From Doryteuthis pealeii (taxonomy: Eukaryota; Mollusca; Cephalopoda; Myopsida; Loliginidae), in NCBI GenBank assembly GCA_023376005.1, contig CM042147.1, forward strand, positions 124,982,237 through 125,046,236: a DNA stretch of 64,000 bases. Reading direction: 5' to 3'. The notes beneath the pieces are model-generated. The model did not search any database and was not told where the DNA came from. It worked only from the letters and a program-made list of their open reading frames with translations. Every line of letters starts with the position of its first letter. Within the stretch, counting starts at the first letter, position 1. The position numbers and the translations under genes are program-made. This document shows positions 38,500-50,995 of the stretch, piece by piece.

Positions 38500-38900
38500 T
38501 CTGAGGGGTTTCGCAGGACTTTCCAAGCGTCCTTAGGTAGAATCAACTTCTTTATGATTTGTTTTTTTTAATGGCATATCAATTGGTTGGCCATCTAAGC
38601 GCCATAGCCATCCTTGTAGCGAACAGTAGTGGTACTATTTAACCATAGCTAGGAACAATTTATTATCCACTAGTACTACTACTTGTGATCAAAATGGTAT
38701 CAAGCCTCTTTGTCTATGGGGGTCCATTTGTGAATAACCTTAAGAATGGGTTATTTAATGTCAAGTCATCCTTGTAGAAGAACAGTGTCCGTAAACTTTT
38801 AAACGGATAGACTGGGGAAATGAGAGAGTTCATACCTTACCCAAATGAAACATAAATGAACTGCTGCTGCGAACTCGCTTACTAGTTATTGCAATCCAAG
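38500..38900. other. Contig-end sequence; repeat D-like words only
   Basis: AATGGCATATCAATTGGTTGG resembles the start of repeat D units. Nothing else recognised before the gap. Confidence 0.4.
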
Positions 38901-39000
38901 NNNNNNNNNNNNNNNNNNNNNNNNNNNNNNNNNNNNNNNNNNNNNNNNNNNNNNNNNNNNNNNNNNNNNNNNNNNNNNNNNNNNNNNNNNNNNNNNNNNN
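38901..39000. other. Assembly gap (100 N)
   Basis: Fixed-size gap. The sequence after it (GAAA-rich) matches copy A at about 12040, while the sequence before it does not. The start of the duplicated block coincides with this break. Confidence 0.99.
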
Positions 39001-39013
39001 AAGAGAGAGATGA

Positions 39014-39053
<40 letters not shown>

Positions 39054-39078
39054 AAAAAAGAATTTTTGGATATTTGGA

Positions 39079-39113
<35 letters not shown>

Positions 39114-39399
39114 TACCTGTCAACTTTTAAAAACAAGAAAGAAAAATAAATAAAAGAAAACGTTTTAAATATCTAGATAAACAGACAGGCAGAAAGAAAG
39201 AAAGAAGCAAACAAACAAACAAACAAACAAACAAGCAAACAAAAAGGAAGAAAGAAACTTTCAACTTTTAACAAAAAAGAAAAAGAAAGAAAGGAAAAAC
39301 ATTTTAAATATTTAGATACAGACAGACAGACTGACAAATAGAAACAATGAAACAAAAATGCCCTTTCAAATTTTAACAAAAAGAAAGAAAAAGAAAGAA

Positions 39400-39512
39400 A
39401 GAAATGAAAAAGTTTAGATATCAAGAAAAAAAGAAAGAAAAAGAAAGAAAGAAAAAGAAAGAAAGAAAAAGAAAGAAAGAAAGAAATGAAAAAGTTTAGA
39501 TATCAAGAAAGT

Positions 39513-39544
<32 letters not shown>

Positions 39545-42500
39545 AAAAGAAAGAAATGAAAAAGTTTAGATATCAAGAAAGAAAGAAAAAGAAAGAAATG
39601 AAAAAGTTTAGATATCAAGAAAGAAAGAAAAAAGAAGAAATGAAAAAGTTTAGATATCAAGAAAGAAAGAAAGAAAGAAAAAGAAAAGAAATGAAAAAGT
39701 TTAGATATCAAGAAAGAAAGAAAAGAAAGAAATGAAAAAGTTTAGATATCAAGAAAGAAAGAAAGAAAAAGAAAGAAATGAAAAAGTTTAGAATATCAAG
39801 AAAGAAGAAAGAAAAAGAAAGAAATGAAAAGTTTAGATATCAAGAAAGAAAGAAAAAAAAGAAAGAAATGAAAAGTTTAGATCTCAAGAAAGAAAGAAAG
39901 AAAAGAAGAAATGAAAAAGTTTAGATATCAAGAAAGAAAGAAAGAAAAAGACAGAAATGAAAAAGTTTAGATATCAAGAAAGAAAGAAAGAAAAAGACAG
40001 AAATGAAAAAGTTTAGATATCAAGAAGAAAGAAAGAAAAGAAAGAAATGAAAAAGTTTAGATATCAAGAAAGAAAGAAAGAAAGAAAGAAATGAAAAAGT
40101 TTCGATATCAAGAAAGAAAAAAAGAAAAAAGAAAATGAAAAAGTTTAGATATCAAGAAAGAAGAAAGAAAAAGAAGAAATGAAAAAGTTTAGATATCAAG
40201 AAAGAAAGAAAGAAAAGAAGAAATGAAAAAGTTTAGATATCAAGAAAGAAAGAAAGAAAAAGAAAGAAATGAAAAAGTTTAGATATCAAGAAAGAAAGAA
40301 AGAAAAAGAAAGAAATGAAAAAGTTTAGATATCAAGTTTAGATATCAGAAAAGAAAGAAAGAAAAAAGAAATGAAAAAGTTTAGATCTCAAGAAAGAAAG
40401 AAAGAAAAAGAAAAAATGAAAAAGTTTAGATATCAAGAAAGAAAGAAAAAAAGAAAGAAATGAAAAAGTTTAGATCTCAAGAAAGAAAGAAAGAAAAGAA
40501 ATGAAAAGTTTAGATATCAAGAAAGAAAGAAAGAAAAAGAAGAAATGAAAAGTTTAGAATATCAAGAAAGAAGAAAGAAAGAAAGAAATGAAAAGTTTAG
40601 ATATCAAGAAAGAAAGAAAGAAAAAAGAAAGAAATGAAAAAGTTTAGATATCAAGAAAGAAAGAAAGAAAAAAAGAAAGAAATGAAAAAGTTTAGATATC
40701 AAGAAAAAGAAAGAAAGAAAAAGAAAGAAATGAAAAAGTTTAGATATCAAGAAAGAAAGAAGAAAAAAGAAAGAATGAAAAAGTTTAGATATCAAGAAAG
40801 AAAGAAAGAAAAAAGAAAATGAAAAAGTTTAGATATCAAGAAGAAAAAAGAAAAAGAAAAATGAAAAGATATCAATGAAAAAGTTAGATATCAAGAAAGA
40901 AAGAAAGAAAAAAGAAAGAAATGAAAAAGTTTAGATATCAAGAAAGAAAGAAAGAAAAAGAAAGAAATGAAAAGTTTAGATATCAAGAAAGAAAGAAAAG
41001 AAAAAGAAAGAAATGAAAAAGTTTAGATATCAAGAAAGAAAGAAAGAAAAAGAAAGAAATGAAAAGTTTAGATATCAAGAAAGAAAGAAAGAAAAAGAAA
41101 GAAATGAAAAGTTTAGATATCAAGAAAGAAAGAAAGAAAAAGAGAAATGAAAAAGTTTAGATATCAAGAAAGAAAGAAAAGAAAGAAGAATGAAAAAGTT
41201 TAGATATCAAGAAAGAAAGAAAGAAAAAGAAAGAAATGAAAAGTTTAGATATCAAGAAAGAAAGAAGAAAGAAAGAAATGAAAAAGTTTAGATATCAAGA
41301 AAGAAAGAAAGAAAGAAAAAAGAAAGAAATGAAAAAGTTTAGATATCAAGAAAGAAAGAAAAAGAAAGAAATGAAAAGTTTAGATCTCAAGAAAGAAAGA
41401 AAGAAAAAAAGAAAGATGAAAAAGTTTAGATATCAAGAAAGAAAGAAAGAAAAAGAAGAAATGAAAAGTTTAGATATCAAGAAAGAAAGAAAGAAAAAGA
41501 AAGAAATGAAAAAGTTTAGATATCAAGAAAAGAAAGAAAAAAGAAAGAAATGAAAAAAGTTTAGATATCAAGAAAGAAAGAAAAAAGAAAAGAAATGAAA
41601 AAGTTTAGATATCAAGAAAGAAAGAAAAAGAAAGAAATGAAAAAGTTTAGATATCAAGAAAGAAAGAAAAAGAAAGAAATGAAAGTTTAGATATCAGAAA
41701 AAGAAGAAAAAAGAAAGAAATGAAAAATTTAGATATCAAGAAAGAAAGAAAGAAAAAGAAAGAAATGAAAAAGTTTAGATATCAAGAAAGAAAGAAAGAA
41801 AAAGAAAGAAATGAAAAAGTTTAGATATCAAGAAAGAAAGAAAAAAAGAAAGAAATGAAAAAGTTTAGAATATCAAGAAAGAAAGAAAGAAAAGAAAGAA
41901 ATGAAAAAGTTTAGATATCAAGAAAGAAAGAAAGAAAAAAGAAGAAATGAAAAGTTTAGAATATCAAGAAAGAAAGAAAGAAAGAAAGAAATGAAAAAGT
42001 TTAGATATCAAGAAAGAAGAAAGAAAAAGAAAGAATGAAAAGTTTAGATATCAAAGAAAGAAAGAAAGAAAAAGAAAGAAATGAAAAAGTTTAGATATCA
42101 AGAAAGAAAGAAAGAAAAAGAAAGAAATGAAAAGTTTAGATATCAAGAAAGAAAGAAAAGAAAAAAGAAATGAAAAAGTTAGATATCAAGAAAGAAAGAA
42201 AGAAAAAAGAAAGAAATGAAAAAGTTTAGATATCAAGAAAGAAAGAAAAGAAAAAGAAGAAATGAAAAAGTTTAGATCTCAAGAAGAAAGAAAGAAAAAA
42301 GAATGAAAGTTTAGATATCAAAGAAAGAAAGAAAAAGAAGAAATGAAAAAGTTTAGATATCAAGAAAGAAAGAAAGAAAAAGAAAGAAATGAAAAAGTTT
42401 AGATATCAAGAAAGAAAGAAAGAAAAAGAAAGAAATGAAAAAGTTTAGATATCAAGAAAAGAAGAAAGAAAAAAGAAAGAAATGAAAAAGTTTAGATATC

Positions 42501-43985
42501 AAGAAAGAAGAAAGAAAAAAGAAAGAAATGAAAAAGTTTAGATATCAAAAGAAAAAAGAAAAAAGAAAGAAATGAAAAGTTTAGATATCAAGAAAAAGAA
42601 AGAAAGAAAAAAAGAAAGAAATGAAAAAGTTTAGATATCAAGAAAGAAAGAAAGAAAAGAAATGAAAAAGTTTAGATCAAGAAAGAAAGAAAAAAGAAAG
42701 AAATGAAAAAGTTTAGATATCAAGAAAGAAAGAAAGAAAAAGAAAGAAATGAAAAAGTTTAGATATCAAGAAGAAAGAAAGAAAAGAAAGAAATGAAAAA
42801 GTTTAGATCTCAAGAAAAAGAAAGAAAAAAAAAGAAATGAAAAGTTTAGATCTCAAGAAGAAAGAAAAGAAAGAAATGAAAAGTTTAGATATCAAGAAAG
42901 AAAGAAAGAAAAAGAAAGAAATGAAAAAGTTTAGATCTCAAGAAAGAAAGAAAGAAAAAGAAAGAAATGAAAAAGTTTAGATATCAAGAAAGAAGAAAGA
43001 AAAAGAAAGAAATGAAAAAGTTTAGATATCAAGAAAGAAAGAAAGAAAAAGAAGAAATGAAAAGTTTAGATATCAAGAAAGAAAGAAAGAAAAGAAAGAA
43101 ATGAAAAAGTTTAGATATCAAGAAGAAGAAAGAAAGAAAAAGAAAGAAAAAAGTTTAGATATCAAGAAAGAAAGAAAAGAAAAAGAAAGAAATGAAAAAG
43201 TTAGATATCAAGAAAGAAGAAAGAAAGAAAAAGAAAGAAATGAAAAAGTTTAGATATCAAGAATATCAAGAAAGAAAGAAAGAAAAGAAGAAATGAAAAA
43301 GTTTAGATATCAAGAAAGAAAGAAAGAAAAAAGAAAGAAATGAAAAAGTTTAGATATCAAGAAAGAAAGAAAGAAAAAAGAAAGAATGAAAAAGTTTAGA
43401 TATAAGAAAGAAAGAAAGAAAAAAGAAAGAATGAAAAAGTTTAGATATCAAGAAAGAAAGAAAGAAGAAAAAAGAAAGAAATGAAAAAGTTTAGATATCA
43501 AGAAAGAAAGAAAGAAAAAAGAAAGAAATGAAAAAAGTTTAGATATCAAGAAAGAAAGAAAGAAAAAAGAAAGAAATGAAAAAGTTTAGATATCAAGAAA
43601 GAAAGAAAAGAAAAAGAAAGAAAAAGTTTAGATATCAAGAAAGAAAGAAAGAAAAAGAAAGAAATGAAAAAGTTTAGATATCAAGAAAGAAAGAAAGAAA
43701 AAAGAAAGAAATGAAAAGTTTAGATATCAAGAAAGAAAGAAAGAAAGAAAAAAGAAAGAAATGAAAAAGTTTAGATATCAAGAAAGAAAGAAAGAAAAAA
43801 AGAAGAATGAAAAAGTTTAGATATCAAGAAAGAAGAAAGAAAAAAGAAAGAAATGAAAAAGTTTAGATATCAAGAAAGAAAGAAAGAAAAAAGAAAGAAA
43901 TGAAAAAGTTTAGATATCAAGAAAGAAAGAAAGAAAAAGAAAGAAATGAAAAAGTTTAGATATCAAGAAAGAAAGAAAAAGAAAG
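39400..43985. repeat. Expanded ~46-bp minisatellite array
   Basis: Unit: ATGAAAAAGTTTAGATATC followed by AAG(AAAG)n with an internal A5 run, about 46 bp. From the length, roughly 95-100 copies. Units vary mainly by single-base loss or gain in A runs and in the number of AAAG steps; a few have GATCTC for GATATC. Copy A has one unit (about 12430-12475). The unit is not a multiple of three, so lysine/arginine frames are artefacts. The many 1-bp length differences may partly be long-read consensus error. Confidence 0.95.
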
Positions 43986-44479
43986 AATATTTCAAATAGT
44001 TAAAGAAGAAAAAAAGAAACGACTGATATTTCATTTGACTGAAAGAAAGATGACAAATCTTTGAAAGAAAACAATCGAAAACAAATCCATAATAAAATAT
44101 AATTAGATACAGAAAAGGTGAAAGAGAAGGAAGTATTTTTTGAAGGCGGAAGGAGAAATAAACCACATAAAAAAAAGAATTTAAAAATGGTTCAACCAAA
44201 AAGAGAGGAATGGAAAGAATGGCACCCAAAAAAAAAAAATGTAAAATTTGGACCAGAGGATAAAATAAAATTATAATAGAAAAAAATGAAGATAGGGAAA
44301 CAATAAAAAATAATTCAAGTTTTAAGACAAAACAAACAAAAAAGTAGGAAGGAAGGGAAAAATATGGAAGGAAGGAAGAAATCATGATTACAAGCATGGC
44401 GTGTAAAGACTTCATCAGATGTGACTATTATAGTCTGGTAATTACTTTCTCGCTTCGTATATTAACCAGTAATCCACCC

Positions 44480-44492
44480 TCTCCCTCTCTCC

Positions 44493-44584
<92 letters not shown>
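44480..44584. repeat. (CT)n-(TA)n microsatellite
   Basis: Longer than its copy A counterpart (12987-13076). The TA part abuts the palindromic insertion. Confidence 0.96.
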
Positions 44585-44587
<3 letters not shown>

Positions 44588-44836
44588 GTAGGTAGAAGGA
44601 TGGTGAACAAGAAATGAAAACTCAAAACAAATCAGAGGGTTGAAACGTTTCGTCCGAATTCATAAGGACACCTTCAGTCGAATGATTTTTATTCAATAAA
44701 AATCATTCGACTGAAGGTGTCCTTATGAATTCGGACGAAACGTTTCAACTCTCTGATTTGTTTTGAGTTTTCATTTCTTGTTCACCATCCTTCTACCTAC
44801 CTCATACCGTCGGATTCTACTACATCCATCCTATCT

Positions 44837-44840
<4 letters not shown>
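44584..44840. mobile_element. Palindromic insertion present only in copy B
   Basis: Arms 44584-44693 and 44696-44805 are nearly perfect inverted copies, then ACCGTCGGATTCTACTACATCC before TA repeats (44839 on). Each arm holds a hammerhead-like remnant (CTGAAGG…GTCC…GGAC-GAAAC) in which the second half of the catalytic core is altered. Copy A has only TA repeats at this position (13021-13076). Confidence 0.8.
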
Positions 44841-44881
<41 letters not shown>

Positions 44882-45077
44882 ATATATATACCAAACTTGT
44901 TCGTAAACCCTTGCGGTAATAGAAATTTTAAAAAACGGCAAATAGTTTGATTGTAAAAATATACGACCAAAAATCACCTGGGGAAAATTTTTTTTGAAAA
45001 AAAGAAAAGACCAAGATAGTCGTACCAACCAAAAATAATCGGTTGATACTATAATACTTCGCCAAAAGAAAAAAACA

Positions 45078-45078
<1 letters not shown>

Positions 45079-45135
<57 letters not shown>

Positions 45136-45136
45136 G

Positions 45137-45189
<53 letters not shown>
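45079..45189. repeat. (TA)n microsatellite with CATA interruption
   Basis: About 110 bp of TA. The copy A equivalent (13262-13304) is about 43 bp. Confidence 0.96.
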
Positions 45190-45192
<3 letters not shown>

Positions 45193-45255
45193 AGCCAGGA
45201 TATTCTAAAGCTAAAAAGTAAAGAGTGCTCAATACCTAAGTAGAACAAATAATAA

Positions 45256-45384
45256 AGTTAAACCTAATGAGTCAAATATCCCTACTAAAAGTTTCGCTTA
45301 GTGCTCTTCAGGGCCAAGATCTGCCCTAAAGAGCACTAAGTGAAACTTTTAGTAGGCATATCTAACTCATTAGGCTTAACTTTA

Positions 45385-45385
<1 letters not shown>
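45256..45385. repeat. Palindrome with ribozyme-bearing arms (copy B)
   Basis: Counterpart of 13368-13482. Here both arms are full length. Confidence 0.8.
45278..45318 (-). ncRNA. Hammerhead-like motif, copy B minus arm
   Basis: Core CTGAAGA (45305-45311 reversed), stem II GCACTAAGC (45296-45304 reversed), GAAAC (45291-45295 reversed) and cleavage nucleotide A (45283 reversed). All are intact, but stem I pairs only two bases before a mismatch. The plus arm has CTAAAGA and should be dead. In copy A the intact arm is the other one. Confidence 0.5.
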
Positions 45386-45424
<39 letters not shown>

Positions 45425-45426
45425 TC

Positions 45427-45555
45427 AACCCCTCCACACGAACAGGATGCGACACAAGGTCAATTTCTTAAGCGGAGTTTAAAGTCAGAGTTTTCTTTCT
45501 CCTAAACTGGTTACCTAGCCATGGTTAAAGAACCCAGTCTTGGAGAACTTTGACA
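45427..45555 (-). mobile_element. SINE family B tail, minus strand (copy B)
   Basis: Equivalent to 13507-13635. Immediately afterwards copy B carries about 300 bp (45551-45856) not found in copy A. Confidence 0.7.
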
Positions 45556-45856
45556 TTCCCCCAAACATTAAAAATTAAAATTCCACCTAAATTTATTCCA
45601 AATATATTCTCTAACCGTTTTCCTTCTTTTCAAAGTCCATCGCAGACGATGATGACGTCAACATCACTATTCTCTATCGCCGTGGAACGTTTCTTCAAAC
45701 AATTTTTTTAAATTCTTTTTTTCGAACCTTTCAAAATTCTCCGTATTTTGACCGCTTTAATTTCAAACACCAAATATTTTACTCTGACGAAGGCCGTTAT
45801 TCTTTGTATACTTAAAGATTTTGTAGTTTTCTATTATTAATATTCTATTTTATATT
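45551..45856. other. Copy B-only segment, ~300 bp
   Basis: AT-rich sequence present between GAGAACTTTGA and AAATTATAATAAATAG; copy A joins the same flanks directly. No terminal repeats or coding recognised, so it may be a deletion in A rather than an insertion in B. Confidence 0.7.
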
Positions 45857-45995
45857 TAAAATTATAATAAATAGAATACATGTGTACATGAACAAACTCC
45901 TGGCCAAAACACGTGGTAGTAAAATAAAATCTATCTTATCCATTCACCATTTTCATTCCTTTGTTTATTTTTCCTTTCAACACACACACAAACAA

Positions 45996-46246
45996 GGGCC
46001 GGGTTAGCTCAGTCGGTAGAGCATTCGGCTAGAAACCACAAGGTTCCTAGTTCGATACCGGCCCTCGCCAACTCAGCGTTATGAGTAGCACATGGATATG
46101 TGCGGTAAAGTAAGGAGCTGATGGTAGGTGTGGCGCTCCACCTTAGATGCAAAAAACAATCTCCTTGGCCTAGCGCTAGTGAAAAGGGGATAGACTCCCT
46201 CGCTGATTGGCTGATACCGACATTAGGCCACCCCGACGACTTTACT
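45996..46246 (+). mobile_element. tRNA-derived SINE (family A), only in copy B
   Basis: Best-preserved family A copy: GGGTTAGCTCAGTCGGTAGA (A box), GGTTCCTAGTTCGATACC (B box), then the complete body to CGACGACTTTACTTA. Copy A lacks it at the same site and has the hammerhead element 13836-14062 nearby, so the two copies have different insertions in one microsatellite-rich interval. Confidence 0.9.
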
Positions 46247-46292
46247 TATATATATTGCTCTATCTATCTATCTATCTATCTATCTGTCTATA

Positions 46293-46326
<34 letters not shown>

Positions 46327-46502
46327 TGCTCTGTAAATATTGCTCTGTAAATAATCTAAAAAGATTATTATACATTGAGCTCTCTGTAGTGATTTAAAGA
46401 TTCACTCTATTTATACATACTGGATCATATAATAATAATACAGTGTGTCTTAGATATCACATATAGAATCATCCCTTACTACCAAGTTTTGGATAACTCA
46501 CA

Positions 46503-46577
<75 letters not shown>

Positions 46578-47316
46578 CCTTGAAATGCTTTCTTCGCAAT
46601 TTTTTGGGGAAAAGGTCATTAACACTGGAGAAATTATGGGTTGCATGTCATGCATGCATGGACCTTAAGAATGCATTTCTCCTCTCTCTCGATCCCACTG
46701 TCTTAACCATTACACCACACGCTTCTATAGATTGACTTGTGGAACCAGCCACACTTTTGTGGGTGAACTGATGAGACCTACCGACCTACTTAGTAACATA
46801 CTCAACTTTCTTTCTTATTATAGCATTTTTTTTTTTTTTTCACTTAAAGAAATCATTTTTCAGTTTTTCTTATTTTGTTTCTTTTTTTTATTTTTATCAT
46901 TTTTTTTATTTTTTATTTTTTTTTGCATAACCGAATTACCCGCCTCGCTACCCTTGCCCTTTGGGACCATTATTGAGTAAAACACAGGGATTGTTTATTT
47001 CAGGGGTTCACCGATGTTAAACAGAAACCATGGGAAGTGATATTGCAAATAAGAGGGGACCGAGTACTTGTTCTCTTTACCTTTCAATCTAAATACCTAA
47101 AAGTAAAAGTGTATTCCTCAGAGGCAAGGTACGCATTGCTTACAAAATATAAAATGATTTCCCTCAGTCAGCGGGGTTTGGAATACGCTAAACGTATCCC
47201 CTGCTGAGGAGTAAGCTCTTGCATCCACCCTAAAAAAAGGGGGGGTGTATTGAGTATGATACTAACCTGCATCCGGTGGTGAGGCTCCAGTTATAGAGAT
47301 AACAAGGTTTCCATAT

Positions 47317-47556
47317 ACAAGGTGTGTCAAAAAAATATCGAGATTTCTTTGTACTTTTTGACACACTTTGTATTCTGAAAAAAAAAAGGGTTCCATTCAT
47401 TTTTTATTTCTATCTTGGAAAAATACAGCTTTAAACTTGGTACTTTTTTGACACACCTCGTATTCTGAAAAAAAAAATGAATGGAACGTTACTTTTTTTC
47501 AGAATACAAGGTGTGTAAAAAAGTACAAAAAAATCTCGATACTTTTTGAACATGCC

Positions 47557-47560
<4 letters not shown>
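47317..47560. mobile_element. Mariner-type MITE cluster (copy B)
   Basis: Equivalent of 15045-15290, with small differences only. Confidence 0.6.
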
Positions 47561-47606
<46 letters not shown>

Positions 47607-47708
47607 ATATATTATCCTCATCATCATCATGATCAACATCCTCATTGTCATCATCATCAATTCACGCAGAGAGCACGCATTCCCATGACCCTCTCTATTT
47701 CGCAATCT

Positions 47709-47761
<53 letters not shown>

Positions 47762-48213
47762 GCGATTCGTCCCCATCGGCCATCGCTTCTGTCAGGTCTT
47801 CCGCCTGGCATCAAGAATCCATACAGAGCTGACTAATGTAGGTTTTTGCTTGCCTGTCTACACTGCTACGTCCATGTGTAGGTGTCAACAGGAAAACGTC
47901 ATCTAAATTTGTGACTTGATTTTCCAGCAGTGTCCAGCATGTCCTATTTGCCTTACCTGGATATGTCTGTGATAGGAGGCAAGTGGCCATACAGCTGTTT
48001 TTTTGTAGGGTGCTGCTTCCAAGATATATTCAAGACAGAGCGCATCCTCTTGCGATAATAGCATAGGCGAGAAACTGACAGTTATCAAGTGTCGTTGACT
48101 CTATATGTACGCTATCCATTCTTTGATATATATTTGTTTTATCCCTAATATTGAACACTCTTTATTCATAGATATAGCAATCTATAACATCAATGTTATA
48201 TATATATATATAT

Positions 48214-48558
48214 AGGTAATTATGAACTTTTGTTTAGTAAATTAGGGTGTCCCAGAGAATCAGAACCCACACATTTTGTAATAAAACTGTTAATTTTAAC
48301 TAGGGGGTTTAGGGTTAGGGTCAGGGTTGGGGCTTAGGGTTAGGGTTGAGGTTTAGGGTTTAGGTTTAGTTTAATGGGAAAATAAATAAATAATTTGGGT
48401 TCTGTTTTTCTGGGTCACCCTGTACAGTGACCCTAACCCTAACCCTAACCCCAACCCTAACCCTAAACCCCTAGTTAAAATTAACAGTTTTATTACAAAA
48501 TTTGAGGGTTCTATTTTTCTGGGATACCCTAATTTACTAAACAAAAGTTCATAATTAC
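48214..48558. mobile_element. Paired TTAGGG-bearing MITEs (copy B)
   Basis: Equivalent of 16594-16968. The central junction has lost about 30 bp (the CAGGGTGACCCAGAAAAA end of the second element), leaving CTGTACAGTGACCCTAACCC. Confidence 0.75.
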
Positions 48559-48564
48559 ACACAC

Positions 48565-48608
48565 ACACATATATATATATATACATATACATATATATAT
48601 ACATATAC

Positions 48609-48656
<48 letters not shown>

Positions 48657-48954
48657 AGAGAATATGTGCTTAAATGAAGTCGTACCTAATTTAGAAAGTT
48701 AATTAATTAATAATTAATTAATTAGGCGGGCATACCTATTAAATGTAAGGCTAAACAAATCGAGAATATATATATATATATATATATATTAACTTGATGC
48801 TTCAAAGGATGAGAAAACTTTCTATCAAGGACCCCACTCTCAAAAAGTGTTTTTTAATACTTTTGAGAGGGGTCCCTTGAAAAGAATTTTTCATTTATCC
48901 CTTTCATTTCAGTCATTCTTGTTTCATCCATTCATTCATTTTGCCATTGATTTT

Positions 48955-49000
<46 letters not shown>
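48565..49000. mobile_element. Copy B-only insertions in a TA tract
   Basis: CA/TA repeats, then a minus-strand fragment of the hammerhead-element body (48656-48767, GTGCTTAAATGAAGTCGTAC…AACAAATCGAGAA) truncated just before the ribozyme, then TA, then a 170-bp fragment (48789-48958) related to 7806-7975 (ATGCTTCAA…CCCTTGAAAAGAATTTTTCA), then TA. Copy A has only TA repeats here (16969-17025). Confidence 0.75.
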
Positions 49001-49003
<3 letters not shown>

Positions 49004-49349
49004 TTGGGCATCATTTTTCTTTAATGCATACGGTATTAAAAAAGACGGACATCTCATGTCTGAGGAATTTCTTTTTGATCTTTTAAAGTTTTCAGGACAA
49101 TTTTATAACATCAGGGCGGATCCGGTGAGTAATACACCAAAATATTTACCCCAAGTATCTTCGGAACTCCGAAATGCCATCATGAGGGGTGGATGTAATT
49201 GAGTACGTTCCTGGTTCTATTTAGACAATTTTGGTGTACTAATCAACAAATTCCCCAGTGATATTAAGAAATTGGCCCAAAGACTAGAAAGAATCAAACA
49301 GAAATTCGTCAGACACGAGATTTCCATCTTGTTTAATACCTTATATATA

Positions 49350-49989
49350 CTAGCAAATATATGCACCCTCCGAGTGCAAGTATTTTAGTTAAATTTTATA
49401 ATAAAATATCATATTAAATTAGAAAGGCTAATGAAACTGAATAAGAATGTAGATAAAAAGATTTTGAACAGAAGGAGTATGATTGAAAAATAGAACAACT
49501 TTGAAACTAACTCTTCCATCATTTTCCGTTACTTCCGTCTTTCATTGGTAAATTTTCCTAATTAAACTGTTTAGTTAAAATAGGAAGTAAAGAATAATAT
49601 TGCAGTTATTTCTTCTTGTTAAGGGATTTCTTTTAAGATTTATTGAAGAGATTGTTGCTCATATTCAATAAGATAAAACCAAACAATTAGAAATCAATAA
49701 TACTAAGCATATATTTATCAAAATCAATTCTTTAAGATCAATATGCAAATTAGCCTTCCCATTCATACTGTAAACCTCTATTTTGTTGTATATATAAATA
49801 CAATTGCATGGTATTAGTATGTAGATATGGTCAACAGTGTAAGTAATGTAAAACAATTTTATTAATAATTGAGGTTTAAATAAAAATAAAATCATGGAGA
49901 ATATTATGTAAATAACTAAAGGAATTGTGACTTGTATAGTAATATAGTTTCGGTTACAGACAGACAAACCCACAATCTCCATTATAATA

Positions 49990-49992
<3 letters not shown>
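49350..49992 (-). mobile_element. Non-autonomous Helitron-like element (copy H3), only in copy B
   Basis: On the minus strand: 5' TCTTATTATAATGGAG after host A; 3' hairpin (TGCACTC-GGA-GGGTGCA, one mismatch), spacer, CTAG (49350-49353) then host T. It is clearly diverged from H2 along its length, so it is not a recent copy of H2. The empty site in copy A is the TA tract 17359-17419. Confidence 0.83.

Positions 49993-50053
<61 letters not shown>
49993..50053. repeat. (TA)n microsatellite
   Basis: TA tract flanking Helitron H3. Confidence 0.95.
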
Positions 50054-50055
<2 letters not shown>

Positions 50056-50284
50056 GTAAGGTAATCTAAATGACTGGTTGAAGGGGTGATTCTATTTACG
50101 ATTTTCGAAACCTCACTGGTATGCTCTTGTAGGAGCAAACATATACTCATACAAGGATTTTATTAATCCCTAAAAAGAGCTCAATGTATGAGAATCAATA
50201 AATTAGTTTATATACAGAGCAATATCTAACTTTGAAAGAAAAAAAGACAACATGACGGTTTGTTAAGTTTTTTTTCTTTGAAAG

Positions 50285-50347
<63 letters not shown>

Positions 50348-50800
50348 CCTGTCGGCGGGGCTTGGAATACGCCGGCTTTCACACGAACCTGCATCCGGTG
50401 GTGATGCTCCAAGATGGGAACCTACGCTCCAATACGGGAACCTATAATTAAAAAGGCTTGATTAGTTTTAAAAAGAATAAAAATAAAATAAACAAAAACA
50501 TAAATAAAACGCAATATGAATCAAGGTAAAAAAAATCATACATAAGTATTAAAAAAAGGGTAGATATTCTAAGTAAAACAAGACATTAGTTTTATAAATT
50601 CCCAAAATTCACACTGAATTGTCCAATTGGACACATAGCGTAGTGGATAAAGGCGTTTGTATTAAGACAGTTCTAAGTGACAGTCATCTCCTGGTTAAGA
50701 ATAATAATTAACACAGCTTAACACCTGTACCCAGCTATGGTTAGCAGAATGAGAACAGGATACATCCTTGGATTGAATAAAGGGTTTGGTTCAAAGTTAA

Positions 50801-50995
50801 GTGATGGCTCCCGATTACGACAAGAATGAGTTCGAAAAGAAGGTTCTCGAGTTCGAGAAGGCTCCCGAGTCCTACAAGAAACACCTGAAGAAGGCCGGAG
50901 GGCATATCGACAATAAAGATGAGGACAATAGTCAGTATAATCCAAATAATATTAATCATCGAGCCTCTTCCCAAAAATTCAGAGAAATGGTATAA
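50801..50995 (+). CDS. Small open frame, 64 codons, function unknown
   Basis: Begins MMAPDYDKNEFEKK and ends QKFREMV-stop. It is charged and lysine/glutamate-rich, with no signal peptide or membrane segment and no family I recognise. Upstream sequence (AAGTTAAGTG) has no strong start context. ATG|GTATAA at the end could be a splice donor, which would make this an exon. The copy A version is frameshifted, so if this is real it is dimorphic. Confidence 0.2.
   Translation: MMAPDYDKNEFEKKVLEFEKAPESYKKHLKKAGGHIDNKDEDNSQYNPNNINHRASSQKFREMV

Noticed and set aside
39400..43985. CRISPR-like array of regular repeats
   Set aside because: Units are contiguous without unique spacers, variation is by A-run slippage, and the setting is eukaryotic. 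It is a minisatellite.
44636..44750. Hammerheads in the copy B palindrome arms
   Set aside because: The core reads CTGAAGG and stem III does not form; treated as remnants.
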